Source: Buttiauxella sp. B2 (GTDB lineage: Bacteria; Pseudomonadota; Gammaproteobacteria; Enterobacterales; Enterobacteriaceae). From it: a stretch of DNA of 64,000 nucleotides. The notes under the pieces are model-generated. The model did not search any database and had not been told where the DNA came from. It saw nothing but the letters and a program-made list of their open reading frames with translations. Positions within the stretch are counted from its first letter, which is position 1; each line of letters starts with the position of its first letter. Below are positions 54,006-64,000 of this stretch, piece after piece. The translations under genes were made by a program, and so were the position numbers. The DNA lies in the NCBI RefSeq assembly GCF_006376615.1, contig NZ_VEXQ01000001.1, positions 372,001 to 436,000 on the forward strand, written 5' to 3'.

Positions 54006-55777
54006 TATTCTTTCTCAGCCTTTTTAATTACGGCTACACCCAGTTCAGCCAGAGCCGTTGGGTTAGCGAAGCTTGGGGCTTCTGTCATCAGACATGCTGC
54101 TGCTGTTGTTTTCGGGAAGGCGATAACATCACGGATGTTGTCGGTGCCGGTCAACAGCATAGTCAGACGGTCCAGACCAAATGCCAGGCCCGCGTGTGGC
54201 GGAGTGCCGTATTTCAGGGCATCTAACAGGAAGCCAAATTTCTCGCGCTGATCTTCTTCGGTAATGCCCAGAATGCCAAACACGGTTTGCTGCATCTGGC
54301 CGTTGTGGATACGTACAGAACCACCACCCACTTCGTAACCGTTAATAACCATATCGTAAGCGTTCGCAACAGCCGCTTCTGGATCTGCCGCCAGTTGCTC
54401 TGGGGACATATCTTTAGGCGCGGTGAACGGATGGTGCATCGCGGTCAGGCCACCTTCGCCATTTTCTTCAAACATTGGGAAGTCGATAACCCACAACGGA
54501 GCCCACGCTTTTTCATCGGTGATGCTCAGATCTTTACCGATTTTCAGACGCAGTGCGCCAAGCGCATCGGCAACGACTTTCTTATTGTCTGCACCGAAGA
54601 AAATCATGTCGCCATCTTGCGCACCGGTACGGGCCAAAATAGCTTCAACGATTTCTGCATTCAGGAACTTAGCAACTGGGCTGGTGATACCTTCGATACC
54701 GTTAGCACGCTCGTTTACTTTGATGTAAGCGAGGCCTTTCGCGCCGTAAATCTCAATGAACTTGCCGTAGTCGTCAATCTGTTTACGGCTGATTTGTGCG
54801 CCACCCGGCACGCGCAGTGCTGCAACGCGGCCTTTAGCATCATTTGCTGGGCCTGCGAACACTTTGAACTCAATGTCTTTAAGCAGATCAGCAACATCCA
54901 CCAGCTCCATTGGGTTACGCAGGTCTGGTTTGTCAGAACCGTAACGGCGCTCTGCTTCTGCAAAAGTCATGATTGGGAAATTGCCCAGCTCAACGTTTTT
55001 CACATCAAGCCACAAATCGCGAACCAGTTTTTCCATCACTTCACGCACTTGAGGTGCAGTCATGAAGGAGGTTTCGACGTCGATCTGAGTAAATTCAGGT
55101 TGGCGATCGGCACGTAAATCTTCGTCACGGAAGCATTTAACAATCTGATAGTAGCGATCAAAACCAGACATCATCAGCAACTGTTTGAACAGCTGTGGGG
55201 ACTGCGGCAACGCGTAGAACTTACCTTTATGAACGCGGCTAGGTACCAGATAGTCACGAGCACCTTCTGGTGTTGCTTTGGTCAGCATTGGGGTTTCAAT
55301 ATCAAGGAAACCGTGGTCATCCATAAAGCGACGCACAAAGCTGGTGATTTTAGCGCGAGTCTTCAGGCGGTTCGCCATTTCAGGGCGACGCAAATCCAGG
55401 TAGCGGAATTTCAGACGCGCTTCTTCAGTATTGACGTGGTTAAAGTCAAGCGGTAATGCTTCAGAACGGTTGATGATGGTCAGGTCGGTTGCGAACACTT
55501 CCACAGCACCAGTAGCCATATCTTTGTTGATGTTTTTTTCGTCACGCGGGCGCACGGTCCCGGTGATTTGAATGCAGAACTCATTACGCAGTTCGGAAGC
55601 AAGCTGGAACGCGTCTTGACGATCCGGGTCGAAAAACACCTGCACGATGCCTTCGCGATCGCGCATATCAATAAAGATAAGGCTACCGAGGTCACGACGA
55701 CGATTGACCCAACCACACAGTGTTACTTGTTGTCCCACATGGGATTGATTGAGCTGCCCGCAATATACTGTACGCAT
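54005..55777 (-). CDS. aspS: Aspartyl-tRNA synthetase
   Basis: 590 residues as in E. coli. N-terminal OB domain, class II motif 2 '[20 protein letters not shown]' and motif 3 '[15 protein letters not shown]', with the bacterial GAD insert. First gene of aspS-nudB-yebC-ruvC. Divergent from yecD. Confidence 0.97.
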   Translation of the reverse strand: MRTVYCGQLNQSHVGQQVTLCGWVNRRRDLGSLIFIDMRDREGIVQVFFDPDRQDAFQLASELRNEFCIQITGTVRPRDEKNINKDMATGAVEVFATDLTIINRSEALPLDFNHVNTEEARLKFRYLDLRRPEMANRLKTRAKITSFVRRFMDDHGFLDIETPMLTKATPEGARDYLVPSRVHKGKFYALPQSPQLFKQLLMMSGFDRYYQIVKCFRDEDLRADRQPEFTQIDVETSFMTAPQVREVMEKLVRDLWLDVKNVELGNFPIMTFAEAERRYGSDKPDLRNPMELVDVADLLKDIEFKVFAGPANDAKGRVAALRVPGGAQISRKQIDDYGKFIEIYGAKGLAYIKVNERANGIEGITSPVAKFLNAEIVEAILARTGAQDGDMIFFGADNKKVVADALGALRLKIGKDLSITDEKAWAPLWVIDFPMFEENGEGGLTAMHHPFTAPKDMSPEQLAADPEAAVANAYDMVINGYEVGGGSVRIHNGQMQQTVFGILGITEEDQREKFGFLLDALKYGTPPHAGLAFGLDRLTMLLTGTDNIRDVIAFPKTTAAACLMTEAPSFANPTALAELGVAVIKKAEKE

Positions 55778-56037
55778 GAGATATCCCTTAAATTAGCCGC
55801 ACACTGTCTGTTACCTGCAACGGTGGCCACTATTTTGTATGTCACATTTGGATGAAAAAAGGGGGTCATTATACTGGAAATAATGCCCGGAGATAAGTCC
55901 GTTACGCCTGACTGGCGCGTTTCAAAGCGCCTTGTTTGGCTTATTCTCACAAAAATTAACAAAATTTGTAAACTGCAGTGCTCCAGTTCCATCGTAAGGT
56001 ATTACCCGATAACCTAATTTTGATCTGGAGTCACCGA

Positions 56038-56604
56038 ATGTTAGAACTGAATACTTCCCGTACAGCACTGGTAGTGATTGATTTGCAGGAAGGCATTTTG
56101 CCCTTTGCGGGTGGCCCGCACAGCGCACAGGATGTGGTGGCTCGTTCTGCAAGGCTTGCTACTAAATTCCGCGAAAATGGCTCACCAGTCGTCATGGTTC
56201 GTGTTGGTTGGTCAAAAGACTTTGGCGATGCGCTCAAACCACCGGTTGATGCACAACCCGCGGCACATGCATTGCCTGAAAACTGGTGGGTTTATCCGCA
56301 AGCACTGGGCAAAAAAGACAGCGATATTGAAGTAACCAAACGCCAGTGGGGCGCCTTCTACGGCACAGATCTGGAATTGCAACTGCGCCGCCGCGGTATC
56401 GACACCATCGTGCTATGCGGCATTGCCACCAACATTGGCGTGGAATCCACCGCCCGTAACGCCTGGGAGCTGGGTTTTAATCTGGTTATTGCAGAAGATG
56501 CCTGTAGTGCCGCAAACGGCGAACAACATCAGGGTAGCATGACGCATATTTTCCCGCGCATCGCCCGCGTACGTAGCACTGAAGACGTCCTCTCCGCGCT
56601 GTGA
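56038..56604 (+). CDS. yecD: YecD, isochorismatase-like hydrolase
   Basis: 188 residues from ATG 56038 ([20 protein letters not shown]); a 20-residue longer frame upstream has no ribosome site. Catalytic-type residues: Asp in 'VIDLQEG', Lys in '[12 protein letters not shown]', Cys in '[14 protein letters not shown]'. Substrate unknown. Overlaps yecE by 4 nt. Confidence 0.92.
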   Translation: MLELNTSRTALVVIDLQEGILPFAGGPHSAQDVVARSARLATKFRENGSPVVMVRVGWSKDFGDALKPPVDAQPAAHALPENWWVYPQALGKKDSDIEVTKRQWGAFYGTDLELQLRRRGIDTIVLCGIATNIGVESTARNAWELGFNLVIAEDACSAANGEQHQGSMTHIFPRIARVRSTEDVLSAL

Positions 56605-57419
56605 TATACGTTGGACTTCCACAATGGTCGCACCCGAAATGGGTGCGCCTTGGCATCACTTCTCTTGAGGATTACGCCCGCCATTTCAATTGCGTGGAAG
56701 GTAACACCACATTGTATGCCTTGCCAAAAGTGGAAACCGTGTTGCGCTGGCGCGAAATGACCGGCGACGATTTCCGTTTCTGCTTTAAATTCCCAGCAAC
56801 AATCTCCCACAATGCAGCGCTGCGCCAATGTGGTGATTTGACCACCGAGTTTCTCGAGAGAATGTCTCCGCTGGCAAATCGCATCGGCCAATACTGGTTA
56901 CAGCTTCCGGCCTCGTTTGGCCCTTCCGATTTATCAGCTTTGTGGAATTTCCTCGACTCTTTGCCGAAAGATTTCAGCTACGGCGTGGAAGTCCGCCACC
57001 CTTTTTTCTTCAATAAAAGTGCCGATGAACAAGCTCTCAATCGCGGCTTATATGAACGCGGAGTCAATCGAGTCATTCTCGATAGTCGCCCCGTTCATAG
57101 TGCAAAACCCGACAACGAAGCCATTCGCGAAGCACAACGTAAAAAGCCCAAAGTACCCGTTCATGCACTTGTCACTGCCCACAATCCGCTGGTGCGTTTT
57201 ATCGGCAGCGACGATATGCAACAAAACAAAGCATTGTTTGATGTCTGGCTTAAGACATTACCCAAATGGGAACAAAACTCTACGCCCTACCTGTTTTTGC
57301 ACACCCCAGATATTGGACATGTGCAGGATTTGGTTCATACGCTCTGGCCTTCACTACAACTGGCATTTCCCGCGCTAGGCAACGAACCAGCTATCCCAAA
57401 ACAAAACTCCCTTTTTTAG
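56601..57419 (+). CDS. yecE: YecE, DUF72 protein
   Basis: 272 residues, as in E. coli. '[13 protein letters not shown]' and '[15 protein letters not shown]', '[10 protein letters not shown]' are DUF72 features of a TIM-barrel-like fold. Role unknown. Coupled to yecD. The yecE gene is a phage insertion site in some E. coli but is intact here. Confidence 0.92.
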   Translation: MIYVGLPQWSHPKWVRLGITSLEDYARHFNCVEGNTTLYALPKVETVLRWREMTGDDFRFCFKFPATISHNAALRQCGDLTTEFLERMSPLANRIGQYWLQLPASFGPSDLSALWNFLDSLPKDFSYGVEVRHPFFFNKSADEQALNRGLYERGVNRVILDSRPVHSAKPDNEAIREAQRKKPKVPVHALVTAHNPLVRFIGSDDMQQNKALFDVWLKTLPKWEQNSTPYLFLHTPDIGHVQDLVHTLWPSLQLAFPALGNEPAIPKQNSLF

Positions 57420-57489
57420 GAATAGCGACAGCTTATAGGTTGCGCTGCTATCATATGCAGTGCTGGAACTATCTCTAAAGGATGTGAGT

Positions 57490-57885
57490 ATGGTAAGCGC
57501 GCTCTATGCCGTTTTGGGTGCTTTGTTGCTGATTAAGTTCTCTTTTGATGTTGTTCGTATGCGTTTGCAGTACCGCGTCTCGTATGGTGACGGTGGTTTT
57601 AGTGAACTTCAGAACGCAATCAGAGTTCATGGTAATGCGGTGGAATATATTCCTGTCGCGTTACTGCTTTTATTGCTGATGGAAATGAACGGAGCCGAAA
57701 CCTGGATGGTTCATGTTTGCGGACTTCTACTGATTGCCGGGCGCCTGATGCATGCTTATGGTTTTCATCATCGTTTAATCAGCTGGCGCCGTTCAGGAAT
57801 GAGTGCCACCTGGAGTTCTTTAATCCTGATGGTGCTGGCTAACCTATGGTATATGCCATGGGAGTTGGTTTTCTCGCTGCATTAA
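57490..57885 (+). CDS. yecN: YecN, MAPEG family membrane protein
   Basis: 131 residues from ATG 57490. Four hydrophobic segments; 'AIRVHGNAVEYIPVALLLLLLM' and 'GRLMHAYGFH' are MAPEG marks with Glu/Tyr/Arg of the glutathione site type. Inner membrane. Function not established. Confidence 0.92.
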   Translation: MVSALYAVLGALLLIKFSFDVVRMRLQYRVSYGDGGFSELQNAIRVHGNAVEYIPVALLLLLLMEMNGAETWMVHVCGLLLIAGRLMHAYGFHHRLISWRRSGMSATWSSLILMVLANLWYMPWELVFSLH

Positions 57886-59636
<1,751 letters not shown>

Positions 59637-59647
59637 ATTCTCTTAAT

Positions 59648-59668
59648 AAGGCCACACTTTGTGGCCTT
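59648..59668 (+). terminator. Hairpin between cmoB and fumD
   Basis: AAGGCCACA/TGTGGCCTT stem of 9 bp with a three-base loop, then TTCGTTATTT. It could end both converging genes. Confidence 0.75.
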
Positions 59669-59670
59669 CG

Positions 59671-59883
59671 TTATTTCGCTGCAAAACCCAACGCGCGAAT
59701 GACTTTTTCCATTGCAGCACTTGTTAGCTCCGAACGCTGAATTTTACTGTTGGCAGACATTGTCCTGACCACACCAGCTATCACAACGTGTTTCGGCTCC
59801 TGGCCAAGGTCACGCATCTCAAGCACTACCTTTCCAACAATACGGCACATCTCATCGTAAAGCTCTTTGTCTGATATGTTCAT
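59671..59883 (-). CDS. fumD: FumD-like fumarase D
   Basis: 70 residues from ATG 59883. 'LYDEMCRIVGKVVLEMRDLGQEPKHVVIAGVVRTM' and 'IQRSELTSAAMEKVIRALGF' are very close to E. coli FumD (YdhZ), a small protein with reported fumarase activity. In E. coli fumD lies near pykF; here it follows cmoB, marking the start of an accessory block. Confidence 0.85.
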   Translation of the reverse strand: MNISDKELYDEMCRIVGKVVLEMRDLGQEPKHVVIAGVVRTMSANSKIQRSELTSAAMEKVIRALGFAAK

Positions 59884-59962
59884 TTTGCTCTCCGTTATTT
59901 TAAGGGAGCCTAACACGTTTAATTCATCAATTTAATAAACCTGATTGTGGTTGTAGGTTTCA

Positions 59963-60355
59963 TTAGAGTTTGAAATCAAGCACTGCATTCTTGAAAACAT
60001 CATAGATCTTTTGATTCGGAGGGGCAGGAAACTGATTCACCGCAGTCGTTGCAGAAATGGCCGCCTGACAAAGTTCGGGGTCGCCCTCTTCAGATTTGAC
60101 ACCCATCAGCATACCATTTGGGGCTAATTTCAAACGTAACGTGCAGTGCTTACCGGCATACGATTTTTTGTAATTGAACTTACTTTCGATGTTCGAGCTT
60201 ATTAGCTTTGCGTAATGGGTGATATCGGGGGATGGGTCCGTTGTAGGGGATTTAGTCATCGGATGCGGTTTTACACATCCAGTTAATGGCAATATCAGCG
60301 CAATGAATAATAAAAACTGCGCGCTTGTCTTAGAATAAAAATGAATTTTTCTCAT
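59963..60355 (-). CDS. Lipoprotein carrying a free-standing TolA domain III
   Basis: 130 residues. Signal peptide with lipobox LTGC, so Cys27 is lipidated; Val at +2 suggests sorting to the outer membrane. The C-terminal 90 residues resemble TolA domain III: 'YAGKHCTLRLKLAPNGMLMG', 'GDPELCQAAISATTAVNQFP' and 'IYDVFKNAVLDFKL', with both disulfide Cys. TolA III is the docking domain for filamentous phage g3p and group A colicins. No TolA I/II helix or transmembrane anchor is present. Could be a decoy or a TolB/Tol partner. Confidence 0.82.
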   Translation of the reverse strand: MRKIHFYSKTSAQFLLFIALILPLTGCVKPHPMTKSPTTDPSPDITHYAKLISSNIESKFNYKKSYAGKHCTLRLKLAPNGMLMGVKSEEGDPELCQAAISATTAVNQFPAPPNQKIYDVFKNAVLDFKL

Positions 60356-60434
60356 ATTCCCTCATCCTTGAAATAGTTGTAAAAATTAATAATTAATCAT
60401 TCAAAGTAAATTTTTGTAGACTTAAATCATTTTC

Positions 60435-60620
60435 TGTACATCACATTGTATTTACTCTGTTTTCTACTTTATAGCAGAGAAAGAACTCCATGAGAAAAAT
60501 ACTTTCACGAATGCTCCCCAAGCTAAAGCAACTCTTGAACAATGTGATCCTCGGAATGTGCATCTTTGGACTGAAGAATTAAGCAAAGCTTATTTAGACG
60601 GATATCATGGAATCGAGTGA
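60435..60620 (+). pseudogene. Remnant of a plus-strand gene (C-terminal part only)
   Basis: A frame from 60435 to TGA 60618-60620 reads ...AEKELHEKNTFTNAPQAKAT, 'LEQCDPRNVHLWTEELSKAY' and 'LDGYHGIE'. It looks like a real protein C-terminus (aromatic and acidic conserved-type residues) but there is no ATG, GTG or TTG start and the frame is closed by TAA upstream. Probably a decayed accessory gene. The rest of the 328-bp space between the TolA-like gene and dltC is AT-rich promoter-like DNA. Confidence 0.5.
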
Positions 60621-60644
60621 TCCCGGCGTGACGAAAATATAGAT

Positions 60645-60669
60645 AAAAAACCCCGGTAAAATACCAGGG
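60645..60669 (-). terminator. Terminator of the dlt-like operon
   Basis: Minus strand: CCC-TGGTA/TACC-GGG stem with one bulge and an ATTTTA-type loop, then six T. It lies 15 bp after the dltC stop. Confidence 0.8.
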
Positions 60670-60683
60670 CCAATTTTTTAGGT

Positions 60684-60902
60684 TTACGCGTTTTCTTCAA
60701 GCCAGGCCGCTAAAGTTGCTGGTGTTTTCAGGACACTTGCCACTTCTGTCGGTGGAATAGCGCACCCGAATTCCGCCTGCACTTCCAGTACAACATCAAC
60801 GGCTGTAATAGAATCGAGAATATCGGATTCGATCAACTCATCGTTAAAGGCAACTTTGCGCGACAAGACATTTTCAAATAATGCTAAAACTTTCTGTTCC
60901 AT
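60684..60902 (-). CDS. dltC: DltC-like D-alanyl carrier protein
   Basis: 72 residues. Acyl-carrier fold with the phosphopantetheine Ser in 'ESDILDSITAVDVVLEVQAEF' (DSI near residue 31). Last gene of the operon. It would be charged by DltA at the pantetheine thiol and deliver the group to DltB. Ends at terminator 60645-60669. Confidence 0.85.
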   Translation of the reverse strand: MEQKVLALFENVLSRKVAFNDELIESDILDSITAVDVVLEVQAEFGCAIPPTEVASVLKTPATLAAWLEENA

Positions 60903-60920
60903 TTTTTTGCCCTTAGATGA

Positions 60921-62357
60921 TTAGCAGGTACGGGCCTGCGCATCGAGTAATTTACGGTCAATCTTCCCGTTAGGGTTGAGAGGTAATGCGTCCATGATGA
61001 CAATCTGAGATGGCACCATATAAGACGGTAAAGTTTGTGTGAGATTAGCTTTGATCTCTTTTTCAGAAAGCTTTGATGTGCAAAACGCGGCCAGGCGTAA
61101 AACGGCGCCATCTTTTTTAGTCAGCGGTAACACAACCGCTTCACTGATGCCCGAAAGCGCTAACAGACGGTTTTCTATTTCATGGATTTCAATACGGTAA
61201 CCATTCATTTTGATCTGGCTATCGTTACGCCCCTGGCAATAAAGATAATTAACTCCGATGCGTCCCAAATCACCGGTTTTATAGCCGCGCAATTGTTTGT
61301 TTTCATCCCATAAAAGTTTTTCAGCATTCTCTTTGGGCAAACCGAGATATCCGCGCATAACATTTTTTCCCCAGATAATTAATTCATTATCTGCGGTAAC
61401 TTCCATTTCTGAATATGGCATCATGTAGCCTATCGGTAAGAGATCACATGCTTCATTCAGTATTTCGTCACTGATTTCTACCACCGTTGTTGCAACTGTC
61501 GCTTCGGTTGGACCGTATGAATTCAGTATTTTCGCCTCTGGGAATAAACGGCGCAGATGTTTTACCAATGTTTTACTGAGCACCTCACCGATAAAAATAA
61601 ATACTTTAAGATCGGACAAATAATCTGCTCTAAATTCTGGTAGCAATAATTTCTGATAGGCAAATGAGGGTGTAGAAACCCATACAGAGACTTTCTCTTG
61701 CTTGAGTCTTGCTAACCAGTTTTCGGCTGTAATATCTTCTTTTGCATTTAGAATAAGATGCCCAGCCGTAACAAGGTTTCCGAGCAGTGGAATTAATGAT
61801 AAGTCGAAACTGAATACGGCATGGTTCATCAATACCGGGTTTGCTGGCAGAGAGAAATCAGAACGTAGCCATTGCATGAAATTCCACACACTTTCCCGGC
61901 CAATTTGGACACCTTTAGGTTTACCTGTACTACCAGAAGTAAACATAATGTAGGCAAGATTCCTTTGTTCCAGTTGTTGTGCAGGAATACCCGTTGCTAC
62001 AAAACAGCGCTGCTGTACGTCGTAGTAATAAGGTGCGCTGGATAATTCGCAGATCTCTTTCAAACGCTCTTCCGGATAGATATTATCGACCGGTATATAA
62101 GGAATGTTGTGCAATAAGCAGCTGTAAATTGCGCAAGCAAACTCAGCTTGCTGGTGACCATAAAGCACCACTGGAACGTTAGGTGCCAAATTTAATGCTG
62201 AAAAACATTCCACCCAATTAAGAACTGCAGTCCTGGTCTGCTGCCAGGTCAGACTGGTGTCACTACCAGTGATTGCCAGTTGTTGGCCATTTTGTGGGTC
62301 GAGCAACATCGCTCGCAGATAATTATTGAGTTGCTGTAGTTCAGAGTTAATAGTCAT
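60921..62357 (-). CDS. dltA: DltA-like D-alanine:carrier protein ligase
   Basis: 478 residues. Adenylation domain: 'YIMFTSGSTGKPKGVQIG' (A3), 'AKILNSYGPTEATVATTVV' (A5), 'LRGYKTGDLGRIG' (A7), 'RNDSQIKMNGYRIEIHEIE' (A8) and 'PLNPNGKIDRKLL' with the catalytic Lys (A10). Overlaps dltB by 4 nt. It activates an amino acid as adenylate and loads DltC. D-Ala specificity is by analogy with Gram-positive Dlt. Confidence 0.87.
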   Translation of the reverse strand: MTINSELQQLNNYLRAMLLDPQNGQQLAITGSDTSLTWQQTRTAVLNWVECFSALNLAPNVPVVLYGHQQAEFACAIYSCLLHNIPYIPVDNIYPEERLKEICELSSAPYYYDVQQRCFVATGIPAQQLEQRNLAYIMFTSGSTGKPKGVQIGRESVWNFMQWLRSDFSLPANPVLMNHAVFSFDLSLIPLLGNLVTAGHLILNAKEDITAENWLARLKQEKVSVWVSTPSFAYQKLLLPEFRADYLSDLKVFIFIGEVLSKTLVKHLRRLFPEAKILNSYGPTEATVATTVVEISDEILNEACDLLPIGYMMPYSEMEVTADNELIIWGKNVMRGYLGLPKENAEKLLWDENKQLRGYKTGDLGRIGVNYLYCQGRNDSQIKMNGYRIEIHEIENRLLALSGISEAVVLPLTKKDGAVLRLAAFCTSKLSEKEIKANLTQTLPSYMVPSQIVIMDALPLNPNGKIDRKLLDAQARTC

Positions 62358-63475
62358 ACAGGTGACATTCCGCTAAAAATATAAAGAGAGACTGCGGCAC
62401 TTACCAGCGTCAAAATACGCCCTACAAATGAAATAATCGGGTTATTTAACCATAAGGTCATTACCGGACTGCGCTTTGCAAGCCAAAGAATCATATTATG
62501 AATAACTGAAATTCCGCCAAACAGAGCTCCGCTAACAACGTAATTGAGCTCCAACCCGTTCCACGCACCCATACAAAATAAAGTGCAAAAAACACCGATA
62601 TTTTGTGCGGTAGCTTTGTGGCTCCTGAAGAAATCCACCTTCATCAAATTCATATAAATTGGCATGAAAACCACATCACGCAACCACTCAGAAAGACTAA
62701 TATGAAATCTGCGCCAGAAATCCTGTGGATTTTTTGCCAAAATAGGCAAGTTGAAATTAGCAGGTAAGTTAAGGCCAAATAAACGCCCTGCACCTATAGC
62801 CATATTACTGTAACCAGCGAAATCGAAATAAAGATAAAAGCTATAGGCTAGTGACATCACAATGCCTACGGTCATTGTAAAAGGACGGTGACTCCAGTGA
62901 CTGATAATAAAGTTATCAATCAACATCGCAAACAGGAATTTTTGCACGATTCCATAAAAGATTTGTTCCATAGATTGCAAGAACACATCAGTCGTTAAGC
63001 GAAAATTGGGTTTAGTAATATCCTGAACCCAATTTCTCCAACGATACATCGGCCCTGCCAGTATAATAAAAGGCAAAAAGAGATAGCTGAAATACTGGAA
63101 AAAATCACGGGAATCCTTCTTGTTGCGATAAAGTAAAACATCCACCGCCCTGAAAGTCATAAAAGAAAGACCCAACATACCCCAATGATTATTAAGGTGT
63201 AACTTCACCAGAATTAGAGGCAACAAACTCAGAATCACCGACTGCCAGGTTTTAATCCAGGTTTTGTCTTTTAACGTGGCAATGCTGTACAAATAAACAA
63301 ACATCAGCAATGGGATAATTATCTGACTTTTGAAAATGTATCCCCAGACAGCAAACATCGCAAAAGCAGAAAACAGTGATGCATAGGTCAACCGGTTCCC
63401 CACCAGGCGATTAAGTCCGGTGAAAAGTAGCGAACAGGCAAACAACGCAGCGAAAAAAGGTGCACTTGTATACAT
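62354..63475 (-). CDS. dltB: DltB-like MBOAT acyltransferase with a WNG in place of WHG
   Basis: 373 residues with about 10 membrane segments. MBOAT core: 'FSYLFLPFIILAGPMYRWRN', 'YFDFAGYSNMAIGAGRLFG', 'FWRRFHISLSEWLRDVVFMP' (first conserved His present) and 'LFCMGAWNGLELNYVVSGAL'. In MBOATs the last motif is normally WHG with the catalytic His; here the codon is AAC (Asn) and the later HG is FG. Transfers an acyl group from DltC across the membrane if active. 11 nt after dltX. Confidence 0.85.
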   Translation of the reverse strand: MYTSAPFFAALFACSLLFTGLNRLVGNRLTYASLFSAFAMFAVWGYIFKSQIIIPLLMFVYLYSIATLKDKTWIKTWQSVILSLLPLILVKLHLNNHWGMLGLSFMTFRAVDVLLYRNKKDSRDFFQYFSYLFLPFIILAGPMYRWRNWVQDITKPNFRLTTDVFLQSMEQIFYGIVQKFLFAMLIDNFIISHWSHRPFTMTVGIVMSLAYSFYLYFDFAGYSNMAIGAGRLFGLNLPANFNLPILAKNPQDFWRRFHISLSEWLRDVVFMPIYMNLMKVDFFRSHKATAQNIGVFCTLFCMGAWNGLELNYVVSGALFGGISVIHNMILWLAKRSPVMTLWLNNPIISFVGRILTLVSAAVSLYIFSGMSPV

Positions 63476-63486
63476 TATCTTAGCCC

Positions 63487-63606
63487 TTAGAACTGCTGAT
63501 ATTCAAAGTGCAGCTTTAAATTCATACTGTTATCAATTGATGACCAGGCGATTACCGTTGTCAGCAAAAACAAATAGAGGAAAAAAAGTCTGATTGCTTT
63601 TTTCAT
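63487..63606 (-). CDS. dltX: DltX-like transmembrane microprotein with C-terminal FxYxxF motif
   Basis: 39 residues: MKKAIRLFFLYLFLLTTVIA at the start, one membrane span, a short extracytoplasmic segment and the end 'LHFEYQQF'. The last six residues F-E-Y-Q-Q-F match the FxYxxF 'acyl shuttle' end reported for DltX in Gram-positive bacteria, where the Tyr carries the acyl group. ATGA overlap with the upstream dltD-like gene (ATG 63606-63604). Too short for standard gene callers. Function by analogy. Confidence 0.78.
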   Translation of the reverse strand: MKKAIRLFFLYLFLLTTVIAWSSIDNSMNLKLHFEYQQF

Positions 63607-64000
63607 TTGTTAAATGCCTCTGCTATATAACGATCCATTGCAACCCACGCCACTTCAGTTGGATGAAGACGATCCCAGTTCCATCCCTCCTGATATTTTT
63701 GGCTATACATATCAAAGTATGGCGTGTCGTATTTTTGTAATATCAACTGAATGTTGTGGTCAGTCTTTGCAAATTTATCCGTATGCTTTAATGCCCACGG
63801 ATTAAGAGGATCGATGATGACAACCACATTGACCTTGCGCTCATGCAACAGCTTCATCATGTCATCAAATGCCTGCATTTCCTGCAATGACGGTGGAGTT
63901 GAATACCATTCATCCGCTGTTTTATCATCGTCAAATACTTCTTTATCCATCCATAATGTGGCTGCACTTTCATGACGTGCACGATTAAGTTGCCGTGCCT
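63603..64000 (-). CDS. dltD: DltD-like transferase, C-terminal part (cut by window edge)
   Basis: The frame is open to the window end, so the protein is longer; 132 codons are visible. 'VNVVVIIDPLNPWAL' and 'GWNWDRLHPTEVAWVAMDRYI' hold the Asp-x-x-His pair of SGNH-type DltD proteins; the catalytic Ser lies beyond the edge. First visible gene of the operon. In Gram-positive bacteria DltD hands D-Ala to lipoteichoic acid; here the acceptor must be a Gram-negative envelope polymer. Confidence 0.75.
   Translation of the reverse strand, partial: ARQLNRARHESAATLWMDKEVFDDDKTADEWYSTPPSLQEMQAFDDMMKLLHERKVNVVVIIDPLNPWALKHTDKFAKTDHNIQLILQKYDTPYFDMYSQKYQEGWNWDRLHPTEVAWVAMDRYIAEAFNK

Noticed and set aside
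54287-55117. 276-codon plus-strand ORF opposite aspS
   Set aside because: Antisense shadow of a highly conserved gene; no protein likeness.
56601-57419. yecE as a possible second phage insertion site
   Set aside because: The gene is intact and flanked by its normal neighbours, with no integrase or att repeat.

Overview
The window is a piece of an Enterobacteriaceae chromosome. Its right half follows the Escherichia coli order around yebY-copDC-holE-exoX-ptrB-yebG-purT-eda-edd-zwf-hexR-pykA-lpxM-mepM-znuACB-ruvBAC-yebC-nudB-aspS-yecDE-yecN-cmoAB almost exactly, with protein lengths within a few residues of E. coli. Protein divergence and the accessory genes (a Dlt-like operon beside cmoB, fumD in the same place) suggest a relative such as Buttiauxella or Kluyvera rather than E. 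coli itself; the genus cannot be fixed from sequence reading alone.

Positions 1 to about 29,330 are the right-hand part of a temperate prophage with lambda-like early control and a contractile-tail (myovirus) structural module. On the minus strand, read right to left: Cro/YdaS-like and YdaT-like regulators, an O-type replication protein with six 23-bp iterons inside its gene, DUF1627, a lone plus-strand HTH gene, a Ref-type nuclease, the late antiterminator Q, a DUF4209 accessory gene translationally coupled to Q, a DNA methyltransferase, holin, SAR-type endolysin, Rz/Rz1, terminase, portal, head, neck, sheath, tube, a tail chaperone pair made by -1 frameshifting, an inserted superinfection-exclusion gene, and the first 39 codons of the tape measure gene at the window edge. 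On the plus strand: the repressor, a leftward-type operon of small genes, a RecE N-terminal homologue lacking the nuclease, an Rrf2-type regulator, excisionase and integrase. The element sits at the 3' end of the small RNA gene sdsR (ryeB), where sdsR and sraC (ryeA) overlap; baseplate and fibre genes and the other att site lie left of the window.

The host segment 29,500-59,640 holds core metabolism (Entner-Doudoroff genes eda, edd and zwf with hexR and pykA), DNA repair (ruvABC, exoX, yebG), zinc uptake (znuABC), lipid A and wall maturation (lpxM, mepM), and tRNA modification (cmoAB). Several regulatory sites are readable: LexA boxes at yebG and ruvA, PurR box at purT, GntR-type operator at edd, HexR-type box at zwf, Zur box between znuA and znuC.

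From 59,640 to the end the E. coli order is replaced by an accessory block: fumD, a free-standing TolA domain III lipoprotein, a gene remnant, and a five-gene Dlt-like operon read dltD-dltX-dltB-dltA-dltC on the minus strand. The 39-residue DltX-like microprotein ends in the acyl-shuttle-type motif FxYxxF, while the MBOAT protein DltB carries Asn where the catalytic His of the WHG motif is expected. This block and the Q-coupled DUF4209 gene are the most interesting parts of the window.
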